This document shows positions 43,085 through 53,740 of a stretch of DNA of 64,000 nt, one piece after another. This stretch comes from Paraburkholderia lycopersici (GTDB lineage: Bacteria; Pseudomonadota; Gammaproteobacteria; Burkholderiales; Burkholderiaceae). The stretch covers positions 1-64,000 of the forward strand of contig NZ_FMYQ01000006.1 of the NCBI RefSeq assembly GCF_900096975.1, written 5' to 3'. The notes under the pieces were generated by a model that worked only from the letters and a program-made list of their open reading frames with translations, did no database searches and was not told the origin of the DNA. The translations under genes and the position numbers were made by a program. Every line of letters begins with the position of its first letter. The first letter of the stretch is position 1.

Positions 43085-43675
43085 ATGCTCAAGAAGCTGC
43101 TGATGCTGTTCCTCGCGCTCGGCCTGTCGCTGTCCGCCGTGCTGGCCGCGGCCGTCGAAGTCAACACCGCCGACGAAACCGCGCTCGAATCCGTCAAGGG
43201 CATCGGCCCCGTGCATGCCAAGGCCATCATCGACGAACGCACGAAGAACGGCCCGTTCAAGGACGCTGACGACCTCGCGAACCGCGTCAAGGGCATCGGC
43301 GCGAAGTCGGTGCAGAACCTCGAAGCCGCGGGGCTCACGATCAACGGCTCGTCAGCGCCACCCGCGGGCAAGACAGTCGCCCCGAAGAGCAGCAAGAGCG
43401 CCGCTGCAACGAGCGCCGCGCCGGCCGCCACCACGGCCAACCCGACGACATCGCTGGCGCCTGCGGCCACGACCGCGGCGCAACCCGCTTCGGACACGGC
43501 GGCGGCAAGGTCGAAGCACAAGAGCAAGAAGGACAAGACGGCCGCCGCGGCGAGCGCGCCCGAAGCGGGCTCCGCCGCCGCGGCTCCGGCCACGGCATCC
43601 GATACGAAAGCGAAAAAACCCAGGAAGTCGAAAAAGAGCAAGGCCGCATCCGACGCGGCCGCTTCCGGCGCCTGA
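43085..43675 (+). CDS. ComEA-like helix-hairpin-helix protein with long Ala/Lys-rich tail
   Basis: The 196-residue protein has a signal peptide (LKKLLMLFLALGLSLSAVLA), a short ComEA-type HhH domain (VEVNTADETALESVKGIGPV, then FKDADDLANRVKGIGAKS, about 25-85) and a C-terminal tail of about 110 residues made almost only of Ala, Thr, Pro, Ser and Lys. ComEA binds DNA in the periplasm during natural transformation. The tail is basic at its end (KAKKPRKSKKSK) and may add non-specific DNA binding. The ATG at 43085 has GGAG at good spacing; a GTG three codons up does not. No other competence genes are nearby. Confidence 0.85.
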   Translation: MLKKLLMLFLALGLSLSAVLAAAVEVNTADETALESVKGIGPVHAKAIIDERTKNGPFKDADDLANRVKGIGAKSVQNLEAAGLTINGSSAPPAGKTVAPKSSKSAAATSAAPAATTANPTTSLAPAATTAAQPASDTAAARSKHKSKKDKTAAAASAPEAGSAAAAPATASDTKAKKPRKSKKSKAASDAAASGA

Positions 43676-43796
43676 TAGCCGCCTCCATCCGTCGCCCTCG
43701 CGGCGCGACGGCCCCGATCCGCGGCGCCGCCTTTGCAAGCGCCGTCCGGCTTACCGGCCGCGTCCCCCGACGCGGCCATCATTCAGAGAGATCGTC

Positions 43797-44243
43797 ATGA
43801 GTCTGCTAGATACCCTCGGTTCCCTGCTCGGTTCGCAATCGCAATCGCAACAGCAAGGCGGCGGCCAAGCCCAGCTCCTCGCCGCGGCGATGGAGTTCGT
43901 CAACAACCAGCCCGGTGGCCTGAACGGGCTCGTCGAGAAGTTCCAGCAAGGCGGCCTTGGCGAGATCGTGCAGTCGTGGGTCGGCAATGGCGAGAACCAG
44001 CCCGTGTCGCCGGACCAACTGCACAGCGTGCTCGGCTCGGACGTCGTCTCGGGTCTCGCGCAGAAGGTCGGCATGCAGCCCGACCAGGTGAGCGGGCTGC
44101 TCGCCCAGGTGCTGCCGCACGTCGTCAATGCCGGCACGCCAAACGGCGAAGTGCCGTCCGGCGGGCAGATCAACGCCGAAAGCGTGCTCGGCACGCTCGG
44201 CGGGCTCGCGTCGCTGTTCGGCGGCGGCAACAGGCAGGCCTGA
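43797..44243 (+). CDS. YidB-like DUF937 family protein
   Basis: The 148-residue protein belongs to the YidB/DUF937 group of unknown function. It starts MSLLDTLGSLLGSQSQSQQQ and has GGLNGLVEKFQQGGLGEIVQSW near residue 48, a VSPDQLHSVLG block and a Gly-rich end. Members often contain such helical GGLxGLLxxFxxxGLGxxxxSW repeats. It has no signal peptide. It lies 121 bases after the ComEA-like gene and is followed by a strong terminator. Confidence 0.88.
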   Translation: MSLLDTLGSLLGSQSQSQQQGGGQAQLLAAAMEFVNNQPGGLNGLVEKFQQGGLGEIVQSWVGNGENQPVSPDQLHSVLGSDVVSGLAQKVGMQPDQVSGLLAQVLPHVVNAGTPNGEVPSGGQINAESVLGTLGGLASLFGGGNRQA

Positions 44244-44283
44244 GCGACGCGGGCCGCGCGATATCCGCCCGGCACACGTATAA

Positions 44284-44315
44284 AAAAAGGCAGCGGATCG
44301 CTCCGCTGCCTTTTT
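44284..44315. terminator. Bidirectional intrinsic terminator
   Basis: AAAAAGGCAGCGGA and TCCGCTGCCTTTTT form a perfect 14-bp stem around TCGC, with T-runs on either strand. It separates the YidB-like gene from convergent clpB. Confidence 0.92.
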
Positions 44316-44371
44316 GTCTCGATCAGGCACGCGCTACACCGCGCGCGCCCCTACCGCGTTTCGCATGCGCG

Positions 44372-46969
<2,598 letters not shown>

Positions 46970-47005
46970 TAGAACGAGGCCTCCAGTTTTCTAGACTGTC
47001 ACCAA

Positions 47006-47033
47006 ATTTGAGGGGGAGCGCGCCGGTTTCAAG
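47006..47033 (-). promoter_or_regulatory. Sigma-32 (heat-shock) type promoter of clpB
   Basis: Read on the minus strand, CTTGAAA is followed after 12-13 bases by CCCTCAAAT, close to the CTTGAA-N13-CCCATNT heat-shock consensus. The predicted transcript would start about 30 bases before clpB. Confidence 0.7.
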
Positions 47034-47229
47034 CGCGACGGCGTCATTTTTTCCGATTTTTGGGATCGACGCACGGATAGCGGTCTTCCGCAGTGGGCTG
47101 CCGGGGCGTGCGAGAAGGGGAAAGACGAGTCGCCGGACGTCGGGCTCGGGGGAAGCAAAGCGCGGAGCCGCGCGGCGAAGAGAGCCGACGAATGACGTGT
47201 GCATGGACCAACAACAGGCGTGAGCGCCT

Positions 47230-47730
47230 TCAGTGCCCTCGCGAAGACGCCGGCCGCGACGCCTGGGCGCGCGGCATGATCCGGATCGGTGCCAGCCCGA
47301 GCAGACCGGTCAGCGCGCCCGCCGGTTGCGCCAGCTCTCCGATGGTGTGACGGTCGAGCTCGGCCAGAAAGGCGTCGCGAGCCGCAGCCAGTGCGTGCTT
47401 GAGCCGGCACTGCGGCTCGATGACGCAGCTTCGCCGCTCGCCGTGCTCGTCCGGAAAGCAGCCGACCAGCGCAAAATCGCTTTCGGTCTGACGCACCACC
47501 GCCCCCACGCTCAAATCGAGCGAAGCCGGCGCGATGCGCAAGCCGCCATTGCGCCCACGAATGGTGTCGACCCAGCCGAGCTCGCCGAGACGCTGCACGA
47601 CTTTCATCAGATGATTCTTCGAAACGCCATAGGCGTCCGATATCTCCTGAATCGTCGCCAGGCCGTCGCGACGCAACGCGAGATAGAGCATCACGCGTAA
47701 CGAATAGTCGGTGTAGTCGGTCAGTCTCAT
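47230..47730 (-). CDS. nsrR: Nitric oxide-sensing Rrf2-family repressor NsrR
   Basis: NsrR binds an iron-sulfur cluster and leaves DNA when nitric oxide reacts with it. The 166-residue product has the Rrf2 winged helix (MRLTDYTDYSLRVMLYLALR, then ISDAYGVSKNHLMKVV) and three cluster cysteines, C91, C102 and C108. The YTDY...KNHLMKV recognition helix matches NsrR rather than IscR. The ATG at 47728-47730 is chosen over the long upstream frame. It is divergent from a truncated haemoglobin gene, and a GATGC-N7-GCATC inverted repeat lies between them. Confidence 0.93.
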   Translation of the reverse strand: MRLTDYTDYSLRVMLYLALRRDGLATIQEISDAYGVSKNHLMKVVQRLGELGWVDTIRGRNGGLRIAPASLDLSVGAVVRQTESDFALVGCFPDEHGERRSCVIEPQCRLKHALAAARDAFLAELDRHTIGELAQPAGALTGLLGLAPIRIMPRAQASRPASSRGH

Positions 47731-47828
47731 GGCGGTGGTATTGACGTTGGCGTTGTCGACGGCAAGCCGGGGACAAAAACCATACATTAACATGCAGGGC
47801 GCACGCAGGTTTTGCCCAAACTGCGTAT

Positions 47829-47845
47829 GATGCGCGTTTTGCATC
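47829..47845. promoter_or_regulatory. Candidate NsrR operator (GATGC-N7-GCATC)
   Basis: GATGCGCGTTTTGCATC contains the GATGC/GCATC arms found in enterobacterial NsrR sites, though with a spacer of seven rather than nine bases. It lies 99 bases upstream of nsrR and 101 upstream of the haemoglobin gene, so it could control both. Function is inferred. Confidence 0.5.
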
Positions 47846-47945
47846 GTCTGGCAAGCCCAATTTCCATGCGGCTTACCGCCGCATCGTGGCGACGCGCCGC
47901 CGCCCGCTACACTCCAGATCCTCCAGGCATCATCCAGGCCCCGAA

Positions 47946-48506
47946 ATGACTCGTCCCGATACATGTCCCGCCTCCGCGCTGCACGCCCAGCCGACCGAAG
48001 ACAACATCCGCGAACTCGTTTACGCCTTTTATGACCGCGTGCGCGACGACGCGATGCTCGGGCCGGTATTCGACGGCGCGCTGGCCGGACGTTGGGACGA
48101 GCATTTGCCGAAGATGTGCCGTTTCTGGTCGAGCCTCGTGCTCGGTGCCAAAACGTACCGCGGCAATGTGCAGCAGGCCCACGATCCGGTGGCGGGCGTC
48201 GAGCCGCAACATTTCAGCCGCTGGCTCTACCTCTTCCTCGATACGGTCCAGTCGCGCTACGAGCCTGCTGCGGCAGTCCAGTTCATGGAGCCCGCGCTGC
48301 GCATCGCGCAAAGCCTGCAACTGAGCCGTTTTGGCTGGGACTATACGATTCCGGCCGAACAGCAGGCGCTCCTCGAGCGCGTTGCGCCCCGCCGGCGCCC
48401 CGCCGGGCACGGACATGACCTGCCCGCGCGCCCGACCGGCGAGCCGTTCCCGGCGCGCTTCGTTGGCCGTTCGATGGATGTCGACGAGAACACGCCTTCA
48501 GCGTGA
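47946..48506 (+). CDS. Group III truncated haemoglobin
   Basis: The 186-residue protein is a 2-on-2 globin, probably of group III (TrHbP). The core runs from IRELVYAFYDRVRDDAMLGPVF through CRFWSSLVLG to HFSRWLYLFLDTV, with the proximal histidine in PQHFSRW near residue 98. A C-terminal extension of about 45 residues, Arg/Pro-rich, is unusual. The ATG at 47946 opens the conserved part; a longer in-frame start is not supported. Divergent from nsrR, it is likely induced by nitric oxide and may scavenge it or related peroxides. Confidence 0.88.
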   Translation: MTRPDTCPASALHAQPTEDNIRELVYAFYDRVRDDAMLGPVFDGALAGRWDEHLPKMCRFWSSLVLGAKTYRGNVQQAHDPVAGVEPQHFSRWLYLFLDTVQSRYEPAAAVQFMEPALRIAQSLQLSRFGWDYTIPAEQQALLERVAPRRRPAGHGHDLPARPTGEPFPARFVGRSMDVDENTPSA

Positions 48507-48612
48507 CGCCACGCGCTCCCCGGTTAGCGGAAGGACGAGGCGGTTAGTTGCGCTGCCTGGGTCTGGGCCGACAGGATGGGAGAACACCCGCTCGCCCGAC
48601 CCCGAGCAACGC

Positions 48613-49095
48613 CTATTTCGCATTCCGCGATGCGTTCCCCGACGTCACGCCCCAACGCGCGAGCGCCGCATCGTCCGTCTCGCGGGCATCGACCCAATGC
48701 GCGCCCTGCTCCGTCTCCTCCTTCTTCCAGAACGGCGCCTCGGTCTTGAGGTAGTCCATCACGAACTCGCAGGACGCAAAGGCGTCGCCTCGATGCTTCG
48801 AGGTCGTCGCGACGAGCACGATCTGGTCGAGCGGCGCGAGCCTGCCGATCCGGTGCACGATCAGCACTTCGATGCCCGGCCAGCGCCGCTGCGCCTCGCC
48901 GGCGATCGTCTCCAGCGCCTTCTCGGTCATGCCCGGATAGTGCTCGAGTTCAAGCGAAGCGATCGTGCTGCCGTCGTTCAGGTCGCGCACCGTGCCGACG
49001 AAGCACGCCACCGCGCCAATCGCCGGATTGCGCGCGCGCAACTGCGCGACTTCGGTAGTGAGGTCGAAATCTTCCGTTTGTACGCGCACAGGCAT
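48613..49095 (-). CDS. moaE: Molybdopterin synthase catalytic subunit MoaE
   Basis: MoaE forms the molybdopterin synthase heterotetramer with MoaD and adds dithiolene sulfur to precursor Z. The 160-residue product has GAVACFVGTVRDLNDG near 30, LELEHYPGMTEKAL and the catalytic block HRIGRLAPLDQIVLVATTSKHR near 110, then a KTEAPFWKKE segment with catalytic lysines. It lies downstream of moaD with 19 bases between, in the minus-strand group moeA-moaD-moaE. Confidence 0.96.
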   Translation of the reverse strand: MPVRVQTEDFDLTTEVAQLRARNPAIGAVACFVGTVRDLNDGSTIASLELEHYPGMTEKALETIAGEAQRRWPGIEVLIVHRIGRLAPLDQIVLVATTSKHRGDAFASCEFVMDYLKTEAPFWKKEETEQGAHWVDARETDDAALARWGVTSGNASRNAK

Positions 49096-49114
49096 GGGAA
49101 GTCTCCTGAAGCGC

Positions 49115-49372
49115 CTAGCCGCCCGTCACGGGCGGGAAAAACGCCACTTCGCATCCCTCGATGATGCGCGTGCGCGGGTCGGTCATCACGTGATTGCAGG
49201 CCATGCGCAGCGCGCGGCCCTCCGCCAGCGTCTCGGCCCACGCGCCGCCGCGCGCGCGCAGCCAGCCGCGCACGTCGCCGACCGTGACGATGCTCTCCGG
49301 CAGCGTGACCGTTTCGTCCGCGACGCCCAAGGCCTCGCGCACGCTCGCAAAGAATTTCAACTGGATCTTCAT
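49115..49372 (-). CDS. moaD: Molybdopterin synthase sulfur-carrier subunit MoaD
   Basis: This 85-residue ubiquitin-like protein carries sulfur as a C-terminal thiocarboxylate. It begins MKIQLKFFASVREALG and ends PPVTGG, the Gly-Gly tail required for activation by MoeB. Length is typical. The ATG at 49370-49372 lies 11 bases after the moeA stop, so both are in one operon with moaE. Confidence 0.96.
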   Translation of the reverse strand: MKIQLKFFASVREALGVADETVTLPESIVTVGDVRGWLRARGGAWAETLAEGRALRMACNHVMTDPRTRIIEGCEVAFFPPVTGG

Positions 49373-49383
49373 CGGTTGGGGCG

Positions 49384-50658
49384 TCAGTACAGCAGTTCGG
49401 TGAACGGGATGAAGCGCACGGTCTCGCCAGCGCTGATTGCATGATTCGGCGGATTGTCGATCAGGCCGTCGGCCCAGACCGTGGAGGTCAGCACCGCCGA
49501 ACTCTGGTTCGGGAACAGATCGAGGCCGCCCGCCGCGTTCACGCGCGCGCGCAGGAATTCGTTGCGGCGGTCGCTCTTCGTCTGGCTGAAGTCGGCGCGC
49601 AGCGAAAGCGCGCGCGGGCTCACCTGCGTGGCGCCGGCAAGGCGCAGCAGGAACGGGCGCACGAACAGCAGGAAGGTGACGAAGCTCGACACCGGGTTGC
49701 CCGGCAGGCCGACAAAAAACGACTCGCCGGCTTGCGCACCCGCTTCCTGTGGGCGGCGCACCGCGCCAAACGCCAGCGGCTTGCCGGGCTTCATGGCGAT
49801 CTGCCACAGGTTGATGCGGCCTTCGGCCTCGACGGCGGGCCGCACGTGATCCTCCTCGCCCACCGACACGCCGCCCGACGTGAGAATCAGATCGTGCGCG
49901 GCGGCCGCCTTGCGCAGCGTCGCGCGCGTGACGTCGATCTGGTCCGGCACGATGCCGAAGTCGGTCACATCGCAGCCGAGGTTGCGCAGCAAGCCCGTAA
50001 GCGTGAAGCGGTTCGAGTTGTAGATTGCGCCGGGCTTGAGCGGCTCGCCTGGCATGGTCAGTTCGTCGCCGGTGAAGAATACCGCGACCTTCACGCGGCG
50101 CGCGACCGGGAGCGTCGCACAGCCCACCGACGCTGCAAGGCCAAGCGCCGCCGGCGTGAGCCGCGCGCCCGCGGGCAGGATCACCGTGTTCTTGCGGATG
50201 TCCGCTCCCTGCGCCGTGATCCATTCGCCCGCTTTGGGCGTGTGCAGGAAGGTGACGGCGTCTTCCCCGGGCTCGGCCTGCTCCTGCATCACCACCGCGT
50301 CCGCGCCCGGCGGCACGGTCGCCCCCGTGAAGATGCGCGCCGCCGTGCCCGCCGCGAGCGGCTGCGGCGCATGGCCCGCGGGAATGCGCTGCGAAACCGG
50401 CAGATGGCGGCTACCCTGCGCGAGATCGGCCACGCGCACCGCGTAGCCGTCCATCGCGCTCGTATGCATGGGGGGCACATCGAGCGGGGAGACGACATCG
50501 GCCGCGAGCACGCGGTTCAACGCGTCGAACGTGGAAATCGTCTCGGTGCCGGCGAGCGGCTTCGCCGCCGCGAGCAGCGTGGCGAGGGCATCGGCGGTGG
50601 AGAGCATCGGCGCGCGCGGCGCGGGTGCAGCGGAAGACGGGGACGTGGGCGTGGACAT
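49384..50658 (-). CDS. moeA: Molybdopterin molybdotransferase MoeA
   Basis: MoeA inserts molybdate into adenylated molybdopterin. The 424-residue protein has domain motifs DALNRVLAADVVSPLDVPP near 45, TSAMDGYA near 65, the MoCF-binding part with TSGGVSVGEEDHV near 265, and FFVGLPGNPVSSFVTF near 315. Length matches the 411-residue E. coli protein with a short Ser/Ala N-terminal addition. It heads the moeA-moaD-moaE group. Confidence 0.96.
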   Translation of the reverse strand: MSTPTSPSSAAPAPRAPMLSTADALATLLAAAKPLAGTETISTFDALNRVLAADVVSPLDVPPMHTSAMDGYAVRVADLAQGSRHLPVSQRIPAGHAPQPLAAGTAARIFTGATVPPGADAVVMQEQAEPGEDAVTFLHTPKAGEWITAQGADIRKNTVILPAGARLTPAALGLAASVGCATLPVARRVKVAVFFTGDELTMPGEPLKPGAIYNSNRFTLTGLLRNLGCDVTDFGIVPDQIDVTRATLRKAAAAHDLILTSGGVSVGEEDHVRPAVEAEGRINLWQIAMKPGKPLAFGAVRRPQEAGAQAGESFFVGLPGNPVSSFVTFLLFVRPFLLRLAGATQVSPRALSLRADFSQTKSDRRNEFLRARVNAAGGLDLFPNQSSAVLTSTVWADGLIDNPPNHAISAGETVRFIPFTELLY

Positions 50659-50869
50659 CGAGGTCGTCTCGGAGCCGGCGGGCGGGCCGCCAGCAGCGGT
50701 TGGTCTGCCGTTATTGTAGCGGCGCGACGGGCGTGCTGCGCCCTGTGCCGTGGATCGGGCGAGGCGCGCCCAATCGCCTTGCCGAAGCGAACGGCCGAAG
50801 GACCGGCGCCGGGGACCGAAACGATCCGGCCCCGGCTGCGGCGCAAAGTCGATCGCGCCGCCGATGCGC

Positions 50870-52321
50870 TTACGCCGCCGTATGCGCGGCGATATAGTCC
50901 TTCACGCGCCTCGCATCGGCCGGCATGACTTCGAAGCGCTGCGGCAGCGCCTCCAGTCCCTCGAACGCCGCCGGACGCTCCGGCTCGCGGTCGAGCGCTT
51001 CGCGGATCGTCTCGCCGAACTTCACGGGCTGCGCCGTTTCGAGCACGATCATCGGCACACCCGGCTGCAGATGCTCGCGCGCAACCTTCACACCGTCGGC
51101 CGTATGGGTGTCGATCATCGTCTTGTAGCGCGAGTAGACGTCGCGGATCGTCGCGATGCGGTCGTCATGGCTGCTGCGGCCGGACACGAAGCCGAACTGC
51201 TTCACGCGCGCGAAGTCGCCGCTCGCCGCGAGGTCGAAACCGCCCTTTTCCTCGACGTCGCGGAACAGTTGCGCGACGCGCGCCGGATCGCGGCCGAGCA
51301 GGTCGTAGACGAAGCGCTCGAAGTTCGACGCCTTCGAGATATCCATGCTCGGGCTCGTCGTGTGATACGTCTCGGCCGAGCCGCGCACGCGGTAGATGCC
51401 GGTGCGGAAGAATTCGTCGAGCACGTCGTTCTCGTTGGTCGCGACGACGAGCTTCTCGATGGGCAGGCCCATCATGCGCGCGATGTGGCCCGCGCAGACG
51501 TTGCCGAAGTTGCCCGACGGCACCGTGAACGAGACGCGCTCGTCGTTGCTCTTCGTCGCCGCGAAGTAGCCGGCGAAGTAGTAGACGACCTGCGCCACGA
51601 CGCGCGCCCAGTTGATCGAGTTGACCGTGCCGATCTTGTGCCGCGCCTTGAACGCGTGATCGTTCGAGACGGCCTTGACGATGTCCTGACAGTCGTCGAA
51701 CACGCCTTCCACGGCCAGGTTGAAGATGTTCGGATCTTGCAGGCTGAACATCTGCGCCGTCTGGAACGCGCTCATCTTCTTGTGCGGCGAGAGCATGAAC
51801 ACGCGCACGCCCTGCTTGCCGCGCATCGCATATTCGGCGGCGCTGCCCGTGTCGCCCGACGTCGCGCCGAGGATGTTCAGCTCCTGACCAGCCTTGGCGA
51901 GCGCGTACTCGAACAGGTTGCCGAGCAGTTGCATCGCCATGTCCTTGAACGCGAGCGTCGGCCCGTTCGAGAGTTCGAGCAGCGAAAGCCGTGCGCCGCG
52001 CTCCTCGCCGAGCGTGGTGAGCGGCGTGATCTTGCTCGCGTCCTCGCCGTGGCGCACGTTGCGGTACGTCTCGCCCGTGTAGGTGCGGCGCGTGATGTCG
52101 CGCAGGTCTGCGGCGGGAATGTCGTCGGCGAACTTCGAGAGGATCTCGAACGCGAGGTCGGCGTACGACAGGCCGCGCCAGCGCGCGAGTTCTTCCTCGC
52201 CGATCTGCGGATATCGGGCCGGCAGATACAAGCCGCCGTCGCGTGCGAGCCCGCCCAGCAGGATGTCGGAAAACGAGTGATGCTCGCCGGCGCCCGCGCC
52301 GCGCGTGGATACGTAATTCAT
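50870..52321 (-). CDS. thrC: Threonine synthase
   Basis: ThrC converts O-phosphohomoserine to threonine with pyridoxal phosphate. The 483-residue product begins MNYVSTRGAG and has GPTLAFKDMAMQ near residue 110 with the PLP-binding Lys, GDTGSAAEYAMRGKQGV near 155, and FTVPSGNFGNVCAGHIARMMG near 265. It belongs to the longer two-domain class. It follows hom by 15 bases, so hom and thrC are one operon for threonine synthesis from aspartate semialdehyde. Confidence 0.97.
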   Translation of the reverse strand: MNYVSTRGAGAGEHHSFSDILLGGLARDGGLYLPARYPQIGEEELARWRGLSYADLAFEILSKFADDIPAADLRDITRRTYTGETYRNVRHGEDASKITPLTTLGEERGARLSLLELSNGPTLAFKDMAMQLLGNLFEYALAKAGQELNILGATSGDTGSAAEYAMRGKQGVRVFMLSPHKKMSAFQTAQMFSLQDPNIFNLAVEGVFDDCQDIVKAVSNDHAFKARHKIGTVNSINWARVVAQVVYYFAGYFAATKSNDERVSFTVPSGNFGNVCAGHIARMMGLPIEKLVVATNENDVLDEFFRTGIYRVRGSAETYHTTSPSMDISKASNFERFVYDLLGRDPARVAQLFRDVEEKGGFDLAASGDFARVKQFGFVSGRSSHDDRIATIRDVYSRYKTMIDTHTADGVKVAREHLQPGVPMIVLETAQPVKFGETIREALDREPERPAAFEGLEALPQRFEVMPADARRVKDYIAAHTAA

Positions 52322-52336
52322 TGCCTTGCCCTTGCC

Positions 52337-53668
52337 TTAGTCCAGTCCTTCCATGCGCAGCTTCGTGACTTGCGACTTCACCGTCGCGAGCTTTTCGATC
52401 TGCGCGATCGCCGCGTTCACGTTCTTTTCGACCGTGCTGTGCGTGATGAGGATGATGTCGGTTTCCGACTTGCCCTGCGCGTCGACCTGCTCCGACTCCT
52501 TCTGCAGCAGCGCGTCGATCGAGATGCCGCTGTCGGCCAGAATGCGCGTGATGGCGGCCATTACGCCGGTCTGGTCGGCCACGCGCAGGCGCAGGTAGTA
52601 GCCGCTCGTGACTTCGTCGATCGGCAGGATCGGCGTGTTCGAGAGGCTGTCCGGCTGGAACGCCAGATGCGGCACGCGATGCTCGGGGTCGGCCGTATGC
52701 AGGCGCGTCACGTCGACGAGATCGGCCACCACGGCCGAGGCCGTCGGCTCCGCGCCCGCGCCCTTGCCGTAGTAGAGCGTCGTGCCGACGGCGTCGCCGT
52801 GCACGACGACGGCGTTCATCGCACCTTCCACGTTGGCGAGCAGACGCTTGGCCGGAACCAGCGTGGGGTGCGTGCGCAGTTCGATGCCCTGGTCGGTGCG
52901 GCGCGCGATGCCGAGCAGCTTGATGCGGTAGCCGAGCTCTTCCGCGTACCGGATGTCGATGGCGTCGAGCTTGCTGATGCCTTCCACGTAGGCCTTGTCG
53001 AACTGCACGGGCACGCCGAACGCGATCGCGCTCATGATCGTGGCCTTGTGCGCGGCGTCCACGCCTTCGATGTCGAAGGTCGGATCGGCTTCGGCGTAGC
53101 CGAGCTCCTGCGCGCCCCTCAGGGCGGTCGCGAAATCGAGCCCGCGCTCGCGCATTTCCGAAAGGATGTAGTTCGTGGTGCCGTTGATGATGCCCGCGAT
53201 GTACTGAATGCGGTTGGCCGTGAGACCTTCGCGCAGCGCCTTGATGATGGGAATGCCGCCCGCCACCGCCGCCTCGAACGCGACCATCACGCCTCGCGCG
53301 CGCGCCGCCTCGAAAATCTCGGTGCCGTGCACCGCCAGCAACGCCTTGTTCGCCGTGACCACGTGCTTGCCGTTGGCGATCGCGCGCAGCACCAGATCCT
53401 TCGCGAGCGTCGTGCCGCCGATCATTTCGGCGATGATCGAGATCGACGGATCGTCGACGACGGCGTTGAAGTCCGTCGTCAGCTCGATCGTGCCGGCCTC
53501 GCTCCCGAGCGCCGCGGTGGCCTTGGCCGGGTTGCGCACGGCAACGCGTGCCACCTCGATGCCGCGGCCCGCGCGGCGTTTGATTTCTTCCTGGTTGCGG
53601 CGCAGTACCGTAAAGGTGCCGCTGCCCACCGTGCCGAAGCCCAAGAGACCTACTTTGATCGGATCCAT
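52337..53668 (-). CDS. hom: Homoserine dehydrogenase
   Basis: The 443-residue enzyme reduces aspartate semialdehyde to homoserine. It has an N-terminal Rossmann motif (VGLLGFGTVGSGT), the catalytic-domain block GGIPIIKALREGLTANRIQYI, then GINGTTNYIL-type IINGTTNYILSEM near 150, and a C-terminal ACT domain (about 360-440) for threonine feedback inhibition. There is no fused aspartokinase. It lies 72 bases downstream of the alaA-like gene and is followed by thrC. Confidence 0.97.
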   Translation of the reverse strand: MDPIKVGLLGFGTVGSGTFTVLRRNQEEIKRRAGRGIEVARVAVRNPAKATAALGSEAGTIELTTDFNAVVDDPSISIIAEMIGGTTLAKDLVLRAIANGKHVVTANKALLAVHGTEIFEAARARGVMVAFEAAVAGGIPIIKALREGLTANRIQYIAGIINGTTNYILSEMRERGLDFATALRGAQELGYAEADPTFDIEGVDAAHKATIMSAIAFGVPVQFDKAYVEGISKLDAIDIRYAEELGYRIKLLGIARRTDQGIELRTHPTLVPAKRLLANVEGAMNAVVVHGDAVGTTLYYGKGAGAEPTASAVVADLVDVTRLHTADPEHRVPHLAFQPDSLSNTPILPIDEVTSGYYLRLRVADQTGVMAAITRILADSGISIDALLQKESEQVDAQGKSETDIILITHSTVEKNVNAAIAQIEKLATVKSQVTKLRMEGLD

Positions 53669-53740
53669 GCAGCGTGTGTTCGTCTAGATATGTGAAAGGG
53701 AATGCGTTTTCTTGCGGCTCGGGTCCAACTCAGGCGCGGC

